Under the pieces are notes generated by a model that saw only the letters and a program-made list of their open reading frames with translations, had not been told where the DNA came from and ran no database searches. A DNA stretch of 13,763 nt from an uncultured Oscillibacter sp. (GTDB lineage: Bacteria > Bacillota > Clostridia > Oscillospirales > Oscillospiraceae): the NCBI GenBank assembly GCA_910585165.1, contig CAJUBX010000065.1, positions 1 through 13,763 on the forward strand, in the 5' to 3' direction. Below are positions 6,664-13,717 of this stretch, one piece after another; positions within the stretch are counted from its first letter, which is position 1, and every line of letters starts with the position of its first letter. Both the position numbers and the translations under genes were made by a program.

Positions 6664-6692
6664 ATTGTAACACAGCCGCCGGGGGGTGTCAA
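6664..6692 (-). promoter_or_regulatory. Promoter of the phosphorylase-mtaD-dehydrogenase operon
   Basis: Consensus TTGACA (6687-6692) and TACAAT (6664-6669) with a 17-base spacer on the minus strand. The leader is only about 22 bases, which leaves no room for a SAM or SAH riboswitch. Confidence 0.9.
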
Positions 6693-6720
6693 TCGGGCAA
6701 GCCCTGCGCCCCCGCCGCCT

Positions 6721-6822
6721 TCCGGCCGTACGGGGCCGGAGCCTCCCCGTGTCACAGCCGCCCGGGGCCGGGCAAACAGCGAAGCTGCCCAACCGGCGGG
6801 ACGGCGAAATTTTCTCCGTCCC
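6721..6822. repeat. Two inverted repeats in the divergent promoter region
   Basis: tccggcc (6721-6727) / ggccgga (6734-6740), and gggacgg (6798-6804) / ccgtccc (6816-6822). The second ends 6 bases before the -35 of the EamA gene and could be an operator. GC-rich DNA makes such repeats common, so this is weak. Confidence 0.3.
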
Positions 6823-6827
6823 GGCAT

Positions 6828-6856
6828 TTTACAATCCGCCGGAAACCTGCTATAAT
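6828..6856 (+). promoter_or_regulatory. Promoter of the EamA transporter gene
   Basis: TTTACA (6828-6833) and a perfect TATAAT (6851-6856) with a 17-base spacer. The start would be near 6863, leaving a leader of about 57 bases to the ATG at 6920. Confidence 0.9.
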
Positions 6857-6919
6857 GCAGTCATAGAAACGGGCCCGGAGGCCGCCGGGAGATTTTTGCA
6901 AAAAAGGAGAACCTGTCCC

Positions 6920-7819
6920 ATGAAAACCCGTCAAGCCCGGGGCCATGCCGCGGCCCTGTTTACCATAGTTGTCTGGGGAACCACCTTCATCTCCACCAAG
7001 GTCCTGCTGCGGGGCTTCCAGCCGGTGGAGATTTTGTTCATCCGCTTCACCCTGGGCCTGCTGGCCCTGTGTTTGGCGTGCCCCCGGCGGATGAAGGGCG
7101 TTACAAAACGCCAGGAGCTGATCTTCGCCGGGGCGGGCCTTTGCGGCGTGTGCCTGTATTACTTGTTGGAAAATATTGCCTTGACCTATACCCTGGCCTC
7201 CAACGTAGGGGTCATCCTCTCCGTCATCCCCTTTTTCACGGCGGTGCTGTCCCACCTGTTCTTGAAGGAGCCCCGGCCCGGCGGCGGCTTTTACCTGGGG
7301 TTTGTGGTGGCGATGATCGGCATTTCCCTCATCAGCTTCAGCGGCTCCCAGCTGGAGCTGAACCCTGTGGGAGACCTGCTGTCCCTGCTGGCGGCGGCGG
7401 TCTGGGCCTGCTATGTGATTCTGACCCGGAAAATCAGCGCCTGGGGCTGGAGCACCATTCTCACCACCCGGCGGACCTTCTTCTGGGGAATTTTGTGGAT
7501 GCTCCCGGCGCTTTTGCTGTTCGACTGCCGGCTGGGGCTGGAGCGCTTTGCCAATCCGGTGTACCTGGGGAACCTGATATTCCTGGGCTTCGGCGCCTCG
7601 GCGGTGTGTTTCGTCACCTGGAACCTGGCGGTGAAGCTGCTGGGCCCTGTGAAAACCAGCGTCTACACCTACCTGGCCCCCGTTATCACCGTGGCGGCCT
7701 CGGTTATAATCCTCCACGAGCCCATCACGCCCCTGGCGGTCCTGGGGGCGGCTTTGACCCTGGCGGGGCTTCTGCTGTCCCAGGGCAGGAGCCTTCTGAA
7801 AAAGGAAGCGGCCAAATGA
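6920..7819 (+). CDS. EamA/DMT-superfamily transporter
   Basis: Inner-membrane permease of the drug/metabolite transporter superfamily, 299 residues, with two EamA repeats (about 8-138 and 150-288) and about ten membrane segments. Family marks include VVWGTTFISTK near the N-terminus, the NVGVILSVIPFFTAVL segment (95-110) ending in SHLFLKEP, and in the second half SVYTYLAPVITVAASVIILHEPIT (247-270), the internal copy of the same block. The C-terminus is a short basic tail. The ATG at 6920 follows AAAAAGGAGA; the longer open frame would start inside the opposite promoter region. It has its own promoter and diverges from the nucleoside operon. Substrate is unknown; the family exports amino acids, nucleosides and drugs, and proximity to nucleoside genes does not prove a link. 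Confidence 0.92.
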   Translation: MKTRQARGHAAALFTIVVWGTTFISTKVLLRGFQPVEILFIRFTLGLLALCLACPRRMKGVTKRQELIFAGAGLCGVCLYYLLENIALTYTLASNVGVILSVIPFFTAVLSHLFLKEPRPGGGFYLGFVVAMIGISLISFSGSQLELNPVGDLLSLLAAAVWACYVILTRKISAWGWSTILTTRRTFFWGILWMLPALLLFDCRLGLERFANPVYLGNLIFLGFGASAVCFVTWNLAVKLLGPVKTSVYTYLAPVITVAASVIILHEPITPLAVLGAALTLAGLLLSQGRSLLKKEAAK

Positions 7820-7833
7820 GGTCTTATTCTGTT

Positions 7834-7867
7834 AAAAACGCGGCGGCGGAAGATTTCCGCCGCCGCG
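7834..7867 (-). terminator. Terminator between convergent EamA and SLH genes
   Basis: Perfect 13-bp stem (7839-7851 / 7855-7867) with a 3-base loop. On the minus strand it is followed by TTTTTAAC, so it ends the SLH-protein transcript. It also lies 20 bases past the EamA stop and may slow transcription from that side. Confidence 0.88.
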
Positions 7868-7895
7868 CTCAGCTTATCGAAAAGGCGGGATTTTG

Positions 7896-9380
7896 TTACG
7901 GCATCGCCGCCAGCACCTCGGGCAGGGCGTGGTTCAAATCCGAAAGGCAGAGACAGCCGCCGCCAAAGAGCCGGACCAGCCGGGCCCGCTCCGCAACGGC
8001 CTGCCCGTTGAGATACCAGACGCTGTCCTCCCCCGCCAGATAGGCGCAGGCGTAGCGGTCCGAGTAGTGGCTCCGCGCGCCCCGCTCCGCCAGGCGGGCG
8101 GTGATTTCCTCCCCGGTGAGGAAGGCCAGCTCCCGCCCCTGCCAAACGGCTCCGGAGGCGGTGAGGAACAGCGTCAGCTTTCCGGCGTCCACCACGCCCC
8201 GGAGGCGGTTCAGGGCGTAATAGACCTGCTCCAGAGGTTCCAGGGGGATGACGGCCTGCCCGGCAGCCGTCTCCGCCTTCTGCCCGAAGCGCAGGACCAG
8301 CCGGTCCGCCGCCTCGCCAAGGCCCGCATAGTCATAGCCGGAGATGGCTCCCTTCCAGGCGGGGGCCTCCGCCGCGACGTACAAAAGCCGCTTTCCCAGC
8401 TTCTCCCGCAAAAGGCGGGCGGCAGCGGTAAGCGTATCCCGCTGGGACTCGGTGGTGAGGCCGGAGATATCCAGGAAAAGCCCGTCGTAGCCTCCCGCCT
8501 CCACCGCTTGGAACAATACCTCTGCCAGGGGCGTCTCCCCGCCCTCCCGGACGTGGTAGGCGGTGCCGGAAACATAGAGCAGCGGCTTGGCCCCGGCGGC
8601 GGAGACGGCGGCGCAGACGGCCTGCGCCTCCTCCGTGCTCATAGTGGGCGCAGCCTGGGGCGCGCCGTTATACGCCAGCTTGGCGGCAGCCACGCCTACG
8701 GCCTCGTAGCCCTTCAAATCCGGCAGGTTTTCCGCGGAGACCGCCACTCCCGCGCGGCTGAGGGCGGAGGCATGGAGCTTGTCATGCAGCCGCATAAGAA
8801 TGACGGCGGCCTGTTCCCGCTTCACATGGCCGCCAGGGGAAAAGGCGGAGACGGAGGTTCCGTCCATCAGCCCCAGGCCATAGGCCATGACGATGTAACC
8901 GTTGTTGGCCTTCACGTCCTGGAAGGGCAGGGCCATGTCCTGCACCAGCCCGGCGATGCTGCCGTAGCCCAGGGCCCGGACCAGCATGGAGGCGGCCTCG
9001 CTGCGGGTAACGGGGTCCTGGGGGCGGAAATTTCCGTCCTGCCCGGTAATGACCCCCTGGTGGTAGGCGGTCTCCACTGCGCCGGCGTACCACGCCGTGC
9101 CCGGCACATCCTCATAAACCGCCCGGGCGGGGGAGGTGGGCTTCCACCCCAGGACCCGGCACAGCACCACCACAAACTCGGCCCGGGACATCTCCTTTCC
9201 CACGCCGAAGCTGCCCCCGGCCTCGGGGTAAAAGTATTTCAGGGAAATGCAGCGCTCGATGTCCTCCCTGGCCCAGAAGTCCTCCGGCACGTCGGAGAGG
9301 GCTGCGGCGGGAACGGCGGAAATCCCCGCCAGCAGCGCGCACAGCAGAAGGCAGGCAAGTATCCTGCGCAGTCGTTTCAT
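7896..9380 (-). CDS. Exported SLH-domain protein with degenerate GH18-like C-terminal domain
   Basis: Surface protein of 494 residues. A signal peptide covers about 1-28 (basic MKRLRR, hydrophobic core, VPAAALS). Three S-layer homology repeats follow at about 29-83, 86-145 and 150-205, with typical FWAREDIERC, FRPQDPVTRSEAASMLVRALG and FSPGGHVKREQAAVILMRL; they would anchor it to cell-wall polymers. Residues 225-494 resemble the GH18 barrel of YaaH/SleL-type spore and wall hydrolases: GYDGLFLDIS (297-306) matches the YDGxxxDxE strand, YDYAGLGEAADRLVLRFG (349-366) and the terminal GGGCLCLSDLN also fit. The catalytic Glu is replaced by Ser306, so hydrolysis is doubtful and glycan binding is more likely. 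The ATG at 9380 follows AAGGAG. It is a single-gene unit with its own promoter and terminator. Confidence 0.9.
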   Translation of the reverse strand: MKRLRRILACLLLCALLAGISAVPAAALSDVPEDFWAREDIERCISLKYFYPEAGGSFGVGKEMSRAEFVVVLCRVLGWKPTSPARAVYEDVPGTAWYAGAVETAYHQGVITGQDGNFRPQDPVTRSEAASMLVRALGYGSIAGLVQDMALPFQDVKANNGYIVMAYGLGLMDGTSVSAFSPGGHVKREQAAVILMRLHDKLHASALSRAGVAVSAENLPDLKGYEAVGVAAAKLAYNGAPQAAPTMSTEEAQAVCAAVSAAGAKPLLYVSGTAYHVREGGETPLAEVLFQAVEAGGYDGLFLDISGLTTESQRDTLTAAARLLREKLGKRLLYVAAEAPAWKGAISGYDYAGLGEAADRLVLRFGQKAETAAGQAVIPLEPLEQVYYALNRLRGVVDAGKLTLFLTASGAVWQGRELAFLTGEEITARLAERGARSHYSDRYACAYLAGEDSVWYLNGQAVAERARLVRLFGGGCLCLSDLNHALPEVLAAMP

Positions 9381-9415
9381 ATATCTCAGCTCCTTGTTGT
9401 TGGCATTGTCTCCTT

Positions 9416-9444
9416 ATTTTAGCAGATTTTTCCCCGCCCGTCAA
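9416..9444 (-). promoter_or_regulatory. Promoter of the SLH protein gene
   Basis: TTGACG (9439-9444) and TAAAAT (9416-9421) with a 17-base spacer on the minus strand; leader about 30 bases. The divergent MerR promoter begins 42 bases away. Confidence 0.85.
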
Positions 9445-9485
9445 ACGAAAGCTGCCGGGCTGCGGCGCAAAACGCGAAAAACCTC

Positions 9486-9516
9486 TTGACTTAGAGTCCA
9501 CTCCAGGTGTTATGCT
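9486..9516 (+). promoter_or_regulatory. MerR-type 19-base-spacer promoter and operator
   Basis: TTGACT (9486-9491) and TATGCT (9511-9516) are 19 bases apart. The spacer contains an imperfect dyad, CTTAGAGT CC ACTCCAGG (6 of 8 positions symmetric). Over-long spacers with a central dyad are the hallmark of promoters that MerR proteins untwist, so the gene downstream is probably autoregulated. Confidence 0.8.
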
Positions 9517-9585
9517 GAGGAGGAACGCCGGACAGGCCCCGCTCGGGGGCTTGAAATGCGGGTTCTTGCAGAAGGAGGAAAAGCG

Positions 9586-9966
9586 ATGACGATTCGGGAG
9601 GTAAGCGAGCGGTACGGCCTTTCCGCCGACACGCTGCGGTATTATGAGCGGGTGGGCCTGATCCCGCCGGTGCCCCGGACGGAGAGCGGCGTGCGGAACT
9701 ATGACGCGTCGTCTCTGGGCTGGGTGGAGCTGATTAAATGCATGCGCTCCGCCGGGGTCGGCATTGAGTCCCTGAGCGAGTACTGCCGCCTGTTCCAGCA
9801 GGGGGACGAGACGCTGGAGGCGCGGAAAGCCCTTCTGGTGGAGCAGAGGCGGCAGCTTCTGGAGCGTATGGAGGATATGCAGAGGTCCCTGAACCGGCTG
9901 GACGAGAAGATTAACAGCTATGAACAGGACCTGGCCTGCAAGGAGCGGGAGCTTCGGGGCAGGTAA
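9586..9966 (+). CDS. MerR-family regulator, NmlR/AdhR-like
   Basis: DNA-binding regulator of 126 residues. The N-terminal MerR winged helix (1-70) shows MTIREVSERYGLSADTLRYY, ERVGLIPPV and GVRNYD; the C-terminal part (about 78-118) is a dimerising coiled coil. Cys52 in ELIKCMRSAG lies at the same position as the redox/aldehyde-sensing Cys52 reported for Bacillus AdhR and pneumococcal NmlR, and C67 and C119 are also present. An upstream in-frame ATG exists, but the ATG at 9586 has GAAGGAGG 7 bases before it and gives this numbering. No target gene follows on its transcript: a terminator comes next. It likely senses electrophiles or aldehydes and controls itself plus genes elsewhere, perhaps the divergent SLH gene. 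Confidence 0.92.
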   Translation: MTIREVSERYGLSADTLRYYERVGLIPPVPRTESGVRNYDASSLGWVELIKCMRSAGVGIESLSEYCRLFQQGDETLEARKALLVEQRRQLLERMEDMQRSLNRLDEKINSYEQDLACKERELRGR

Positions 9967-9972
9967 AGAAAC

Positions 9973-9996
9973 AGGACGGGCCGCCCGGCCCGTCCT
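9973..9996. terminator. Bidirectional terminator between merR-like and HAD genes
   Basis: Stem aggacgggccg (9973-9983) / cggcccgtcct (9986-9996), 11 complementary bases per arm with the central ones forming the loop. It is followed by TCTTTC on the plus strand and GTTTCTTT on the minus strand, so it can end both convergent transcripts. Confidence 0.8.
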
Positions 9997-10044
9997 TCTT
10001 TCATCAAAGCGTCTTCCCTGAAAAATGTTCCCCTGCGGCCCGTT

Positions 10045-10890
10045 TCAGGCGTACTTCCGGTCCAAAATTTCGATCACGTCCGCGATAGCCCCCTCCCTGG
10101 CCCCACACACCACCGTGGCCCCGGAGTTCAAAACGGCGGGGGACGCGTTGGCGGGAGCAAAGCCCTCGGCGGCGGCGCGGAGCATGGAGAGATCGTTGGC
10201 CTCGTCCCCGGCGCAGTAAACATGGTCCATGGAAATGCCCAGCCTTGCCGCCAGGCGGCGGACCATGCCCCCCTTGTCGGCCCCCCGGGTGGTCATCTCC
10301 AGCAGGTGGGAGACGGAGAAGATCAGCTCGTAATCCTCCGCCCAGCCCTGGTCCCGGAGGAAGGCCAGGGCTTCCTCCAGCACCGCATGGTCCGCCTCAA
10401 AGAGGAGCTTCCCCAGGGGCAGGGGCACCTCCAGCAGGGAGGGCGCCTCGGTGAGCTCCGCGTGGGTCATGTGCTCGTGCTGGCGGGAGATTTCGTTGGG
10501 GCGCACCACGTGGATCACGTTGCTGATGTGGTAGGCCTCCACTGCCACGCCGGGAAAGCGGTCCAGCACCGCCTGGCCCCGCTCCCGGGCGGCGGCGTCC
10601 AGCAGGGCGGTCTCCAGATACTCGCCCTTTTCAAAGTCGTAGATGGCCGCGCCGTTGCACACCACGCCGGGAGCGTTCATGGGCACGTCCCCCGCGTGGC
10701 GGAGAAAGGCCGCCAGGGCCCGGCCCGTGGCCACGGCGAACCGCCCGCCCTGGGCCATGAAATACTCCAGGGCCTCCCGGTTCCGCTCCGGCAGGGGCGG
10801 CACCGGCGCGCCGGTGCGGAGGGAGTCCTCCGTATAGAGGAGCGTGTTGTCAAAGTCGCTGGCCAGCAGCACGCCGTCAAATTTTCCCAT
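10045..10890 (-). CDS. Cof-type HAD-IIB hydrolase
   Basis: Cytoplasmic phosphatase of the haloacid dehalogenase superfamily with a type IIB cap, 281 residues, normal for the family. Motif I is SDFDNTL (nucleophile D12, acid D14; Asn15 in place of the commoner Gly), motif II VATGR (T55), motif III lysine K216 in GADKGGMVRRLA, and motif IV AGDEANDLSML (D239, D243). Cof proteins dephosphorylate sugar phosphates, flavin or pyridoxal phosphates; the substrate is not evident. The ATG at 10890 follows AAGGAG. It starts 18 bases after the pseudo-ATPase gene, so it is probably the last gene of the rlmB operon. Confidence 0.92.
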   Translation of the reverse strand: MGKFDGVLLASDFDNTLLYTEDSLRTGAPVPPLPERNREALEYFMAQGGRFAVATGRALAAFLRHAGDVPMNAPGVVCNGAAIYDFEKGEYLETALLDAAARERGQAVLDRFPGVAVEAYHISNVIHVVRPNEISRQHEHMTHAELTEAPSLLEVPLPLGKLLFEADHAVLEEALAFLRDQGWAEDYELIFSVSHLLEMTTRGADKGGMVRRLAARLGISMDHVYCAGDEANDLSMLRAAAEGFAPANASPAVLNSGATVVCGAREGAIADVIEILDRKYA

Positions 10891-10908
10891 TGGATTCCAC
10901 TCCTTATT

Positions 10909-13011
10909 TTAATAGCGCCCCGTCCAGTCCGCCATCAGCAGCACCGGCAGGGTCCAAAGCAGCAAAAAGGCCTCCAGCGCCAGGGGGGTCAGCAGCTCAT
11001 AGGCCCCCAGGCTTGTGAGATAGAAGGTCAGCAGGGTTCCCGCCCAGCCGCCCAGCAGCGAGATGGCCGCCGCCCGCCGCACCGCCTTGCACAGCCGCAG
11101 GCTCCCCGCCACCGTTTCCGCATAGGGCAGCAGCCCTTCCCGGAACAGCAGGGCCCGGGGCAGGTCCCGGTCCTTCTCCGCCTCGCTGAGGGCGATGCGC
11201 TCCGACAGGGATGGGTACTCCATGTGCACGCCCCGGCTGAACTTCCGCTTGATGAGCGCGGGGGTGATGTTGGGGTCCCGGGAGGCCAGAATGGGCTGAA
11301 TGCGGCTCCTCTGCATCATCTTCAAGGCAAAGTCCACGTTCTCCGACGGGCTGTACTTCACGGCGAAGGCCGCCGCCAGTTGTTTGTCCACCGCCAGAAA
11401 CACGCCTGTTTTCAGATTCACGTCCGCCGGAAGCCTTACGTTCATCTTCCGCATGAAGGAAGCGCCTCCCATCAGCACAGACTCTCCCTTGATCATGCCG
11501 GACCAGCCGCCCTCCTCATAGAAGCTGAAATCGTCCACCTTCTCATAACGGCCCCCTTCGCTGCGCACCAGGCTGTTGAACAGACGCTCCAGGCCGCTGC
11601 CGGCGGCCCGGGCCATGGAAGCCGCCAGGGAGACGGCCCGCTCCTGGGTCTCGCCGTAGAGCTTCCGGCCGTTGAGCTGAACGGTGCCCGGCGGAAACAG
11701 GTCGGAGTCGGTGACAATCATCCGCCGCCGGGCGCTGATTTTCTGCGCGCCGGACCAGCCCGCCACGGCGCAGCCCGTCTTTTGCAGGTGCTCCGACAGC
11801 TTGGACCAGGGCAGGGCCCAGCAAAGGGGCAGGGAAAAGGTGGCCGCCGCCGGGAGAATGGCGGAGAGGTTCACCAGGAAATCCCCGCTCCGCTCCTGCC
11901 CCGCGGAGCTCAGGCCCGCGAAAACCAGGGCCGACGCCAAAAAGACCGGCAGCAGGGCCGTTTGCCAGAGGGCGGATGCGTCGCTCCGGGAAGCGGTGGT
12001 GAAAAACCCCGGGACAGAGCCCCGCTGCTTGCAGGCCCCCTGGAGGGTGCTTGCGACCAGGTACGGCGGGTCCTCGTCCAAAGAGGCGGCCCGGAGCATA
12101 TCGTAATTCCCCTTGCTCTCCCGGCGGACCCCCCACTGGGCGAAAACCAGGGCCAGGCAGCTGACGGAGGCGTAGGGCATGATTTCGCCGGGCCGCCCGC
12201 TCAAAAGCCGGGCGGCGCAGTCCGCCGCAGACGCCAGGGCGGAGAGGGACGCCAGCAGCTCGGCAACGCAGCGTCCGCGCAGCAGCATGCCAAAGCCCTT
12301 TAAAAACACATGCCGGCAGAAAAGCGCCGTCAATCCCAGGCAGGCCAGCAGCACCGCGCATTGGACCTCCCGGTCCCCGGACCAGTAAGGCACCTTCACC
12401 TGATACCGCTCCAAAAGCAGCAGCAGCGTGGGAAGCAGGGCCGGGACCAGGGGCGCAAGCACCGTATGCTTGCGGCGGATGTACAGCTGCCGGGCGGCGT
12501 GGGCCGCCTCCCATAAAGTGGGTTCGGGGCCGATGGGCTCCGGGCCGGGCTCCGGCTCGTCCGGCGGCGGCGGGGGCAGGGTCTCCGTCTCCTCCAGGGG
12601 TCTGCGGGAAAACAGGCCCCGCCTGGCGGGCAGGACGGGTTCCTTCGCCTCCTCCATCACCGCGTCCACCGTACTGCCCACCACGTCCTCCAGGGAAATG
12701 GGCCGGGGATGGGGGATGTTCAGCCGGGCCACGTCCGCCTCCGCCGCCCGGTCCGCTTCCCGGAGGGGGTCCGGGACTTTGGGCGGTGTTGGCGGCGGAG
12801 GCGCGGCGGGGGGCGCTTCCGCCGCCCCGGGACCGGGGACAGGCGGAGAGGGCGGCTTCTCCGCCGGGGCAGGTTCTGCCGGAGCTTCCGGCGCCCCGGT
12901 TCCCCGGAGCAGGTGGCTTTCCAGGCTGCCGCCGTACTCCTCCAGAATCTCATCCAGGGAATACTCCTCCTCCGGAGAGGAGCGGTTGATGTTGTCGTCC
13001 TTCGGGGTCAT
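10909..13011 (-). CDS. Membrane protein resembling a catalytically inactive P1B-type ATPase
   Basis: 700 residues. Residues 1-180 are a cytosolic, Pro/Ala/Glu-rich tail with two short helical motifs (EEEYSLDEILEEYGG, 15-28; ISLEDVVGSTVDAVMEE, 105-121). Then come about eight membrane segments in P1B order: four at roughly 184-294, two at 350-400, two at 643-693. After the sixth, LCWALPWSKLSEHLQKTG sits where metal pumps have CPCALGLATP; MIVTDSDLFPPGT (431-443) sits where they have VVFDKTGTLTEG, keeping the Asp but losing KTGT. An N-domain-like stretch (455-545) leads to ILASRDP in place of the TGD motif; the GDGxND loop is missing and the A-domain is short with no TGE. Transport by ATP hydrolysis is therefore unlikely; a scaffold or sensor role is guesswork. 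The ATG at 13011 follows AAAGGAGGG. Confidence 0.85.
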   Translation of the reverse strand: MTPKDDNINRSSPEEEYSLDEILEEYGGSLESHLLRGTGAPEAPAEPAPAEKPPSPPVPGPGAAEAPPAAPPPPTPPKVPDPLREADRAAEADVARLNIPHPRPISLEDVVGSTVDAVMEEAKEPVLPARRGLFSRRPLEETETLPPPPPDEPEPGPEPIGPEPTLWEAAHAARQLYIRRKHTVLAPLVPALLPTLLLLLERYQVKVPYWSGDREVQCAVLLACLGLTALFCRHVFLKGFGMLLRGRCVAELLASLSALASAADCAARLLSGRPGEIMPYASVSCLALVFAQWGVRRESKGNYDMLRAASLDEDPPYLVASTLQGACKQRGSVPGFFTTASRSDASALWQTALLPVFLASALVFAGLSSAGQERSGDFLVNLSAILPAAATFSLPLCWALPWSKLSEHLQKTGCAVAGWSGAQKISARRRMIVTDSDLFPPGTVQLNGRKLYGETQERAVSLAASMARAAGSGLERLFNSLVRSEGGRYEKVDDFSFYEEGGWSGMIKGESVLMGGASFMRKMNVRLPADVNLKTGVFLAVDKQLAAAFAVKYSPSENVDFALKMMQRSRIQPILASRDPNITPALIKRKFSRGVHMEYPSLSERIALSEAEKDRDLPRALLFREGLLPYAETVAGSLRLCKAVRRAAAISLLGGWAGTLLTFYLTSLGAYELLTPLALEAFLLLWTLPVLLMADWTGRY

Positions 13012-13042
13012 GAATTTCCCTCCTTTGGAAGGATGCGGTTTC

Positions 13043-13717
13043 TTAGAGCCTTTGGCGGACGGCCTCATAGAGCAAAATTGCGGCGGCCGCAGAGGCGTTC
13101 AGCGAGGAGAGCTTTCCCCGCATGGGGATGCTGACCAAAAAGTCGCACTTCTCGGCCACCAGGCGGCCCATGCCGCTGCCCTCGCTGCCGATGACGATGG
13201 CGGCGGGACCCTTCAGGTCCGCGTCATACAGCGGGGTGCTTCCCTCCGCCGCCGTGCCGAAAACCCAGATTCCCCGCTTCTTCAAATCCGTCAAAAGGGC
13301 CGGGAGGTTGGGCACCCGGGCCACAGGCACATGGGCCACCGCCCCGGCGGAGGTCTTGGCCACCACTGCCGTGAGCCCGGCGCTGCGGCGCTTGGGGATA
13401 ATCACGCCATGCGCCCCGGCACACTCCGCCGTGCGGATGACGGCTCCCAGGTTATGGGGGTCGCTGAGCTCGTCGCAGACCACCAGCAGCGGAGCCTCCC
13501 CCTTGTCCGCCGCCCTGCGGAGGATATCCTCCACACCGGCGTACTCCCGGACGGATGCAAGGGCGATCACGCCCTGGTGGGCGTGGGTGCGGCTCATGGC
13601 GTCCAGCTTCCGCCGGTCCGCCTCCACCACCACCGCCCCGGCGGCCCGGGCCCTGGAGGCGATGTGGCCGAGGGCCTTGTCCGCCTCGCCCTTCTGGAGG
13701 TAGATTTTAGGCAACAC
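13043..13717 (-). CDS. rlmB: 23S rRNA (guanosine-2'-O)-methyltransferase RlmB, 5'-truncated
   Basis: SPOUT-class SAM-dependent methyltransferase acting on 23S rRNA. The catalytic domain is complete: DPHNLGAVIRTAECAGAHG (motif 1), VIGSEGSGMGRLV (motif 2) and SIPMRGKLSSLNASAAAAI (motif 3, the knot). The N-terminal substrate-binding domain starts abruptly at KIYLQKGEADKALG (lysine codon 13706-13708). Family members have about 22-26 residues before this, including a G(R/K)NPVLEAL-like block, and none of the three frames upstream encodes it. The frame stays open to the window edge, and the GTG at 13717 has no ribosome site. The gene therefore looks broken or joined to foreign DNA. It lies 31 bases before the pseudo-ATPase gene and was presumably the first gene of that operon. 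Confidence 0.88.
   Translation of the reverse strand: MLPKIYLQKGEADKALGHIASRARAAGAVVVEADRRKLDAMSRTHAHQGVIALASVREYAGVEDILRRAADKGEAPLLVVCDELSDPHNLGAVIRTAECAGAHGVIIPKRRSAGLTAVVAKTSAGAVAHVPVARVPNLPALLTDLKKRGIWVFGTAAEGSTPLYDADLKGPAAIVIGSEGSGMGRLVAEKCDFLVSIPMRGKLSSLNASAAAAILLYEAVRQRL

Noticed and set aside
6636..6919. Additional small gene between the phosphorylase and the EamA gene
   Set aside because: The region is filled by two divergent promoters and GC-rich spacer; no ORF with a ribosome site was found.
7893..9422. Long plus-strand open frame opposite the SLH gene
   Set aside because: Shadow of a gene with a signal peptide, SLH repeats, promoter and terminator on the minus strand.
10222..12303. 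Long plus-strand open frame opposite the pseudo-ATPase gene
   Set aside because: Low-complexity composition (Gly, Gln, His, Arg) typical of an antisense shadow; the minus strand carries the membrane segments and a good start site.
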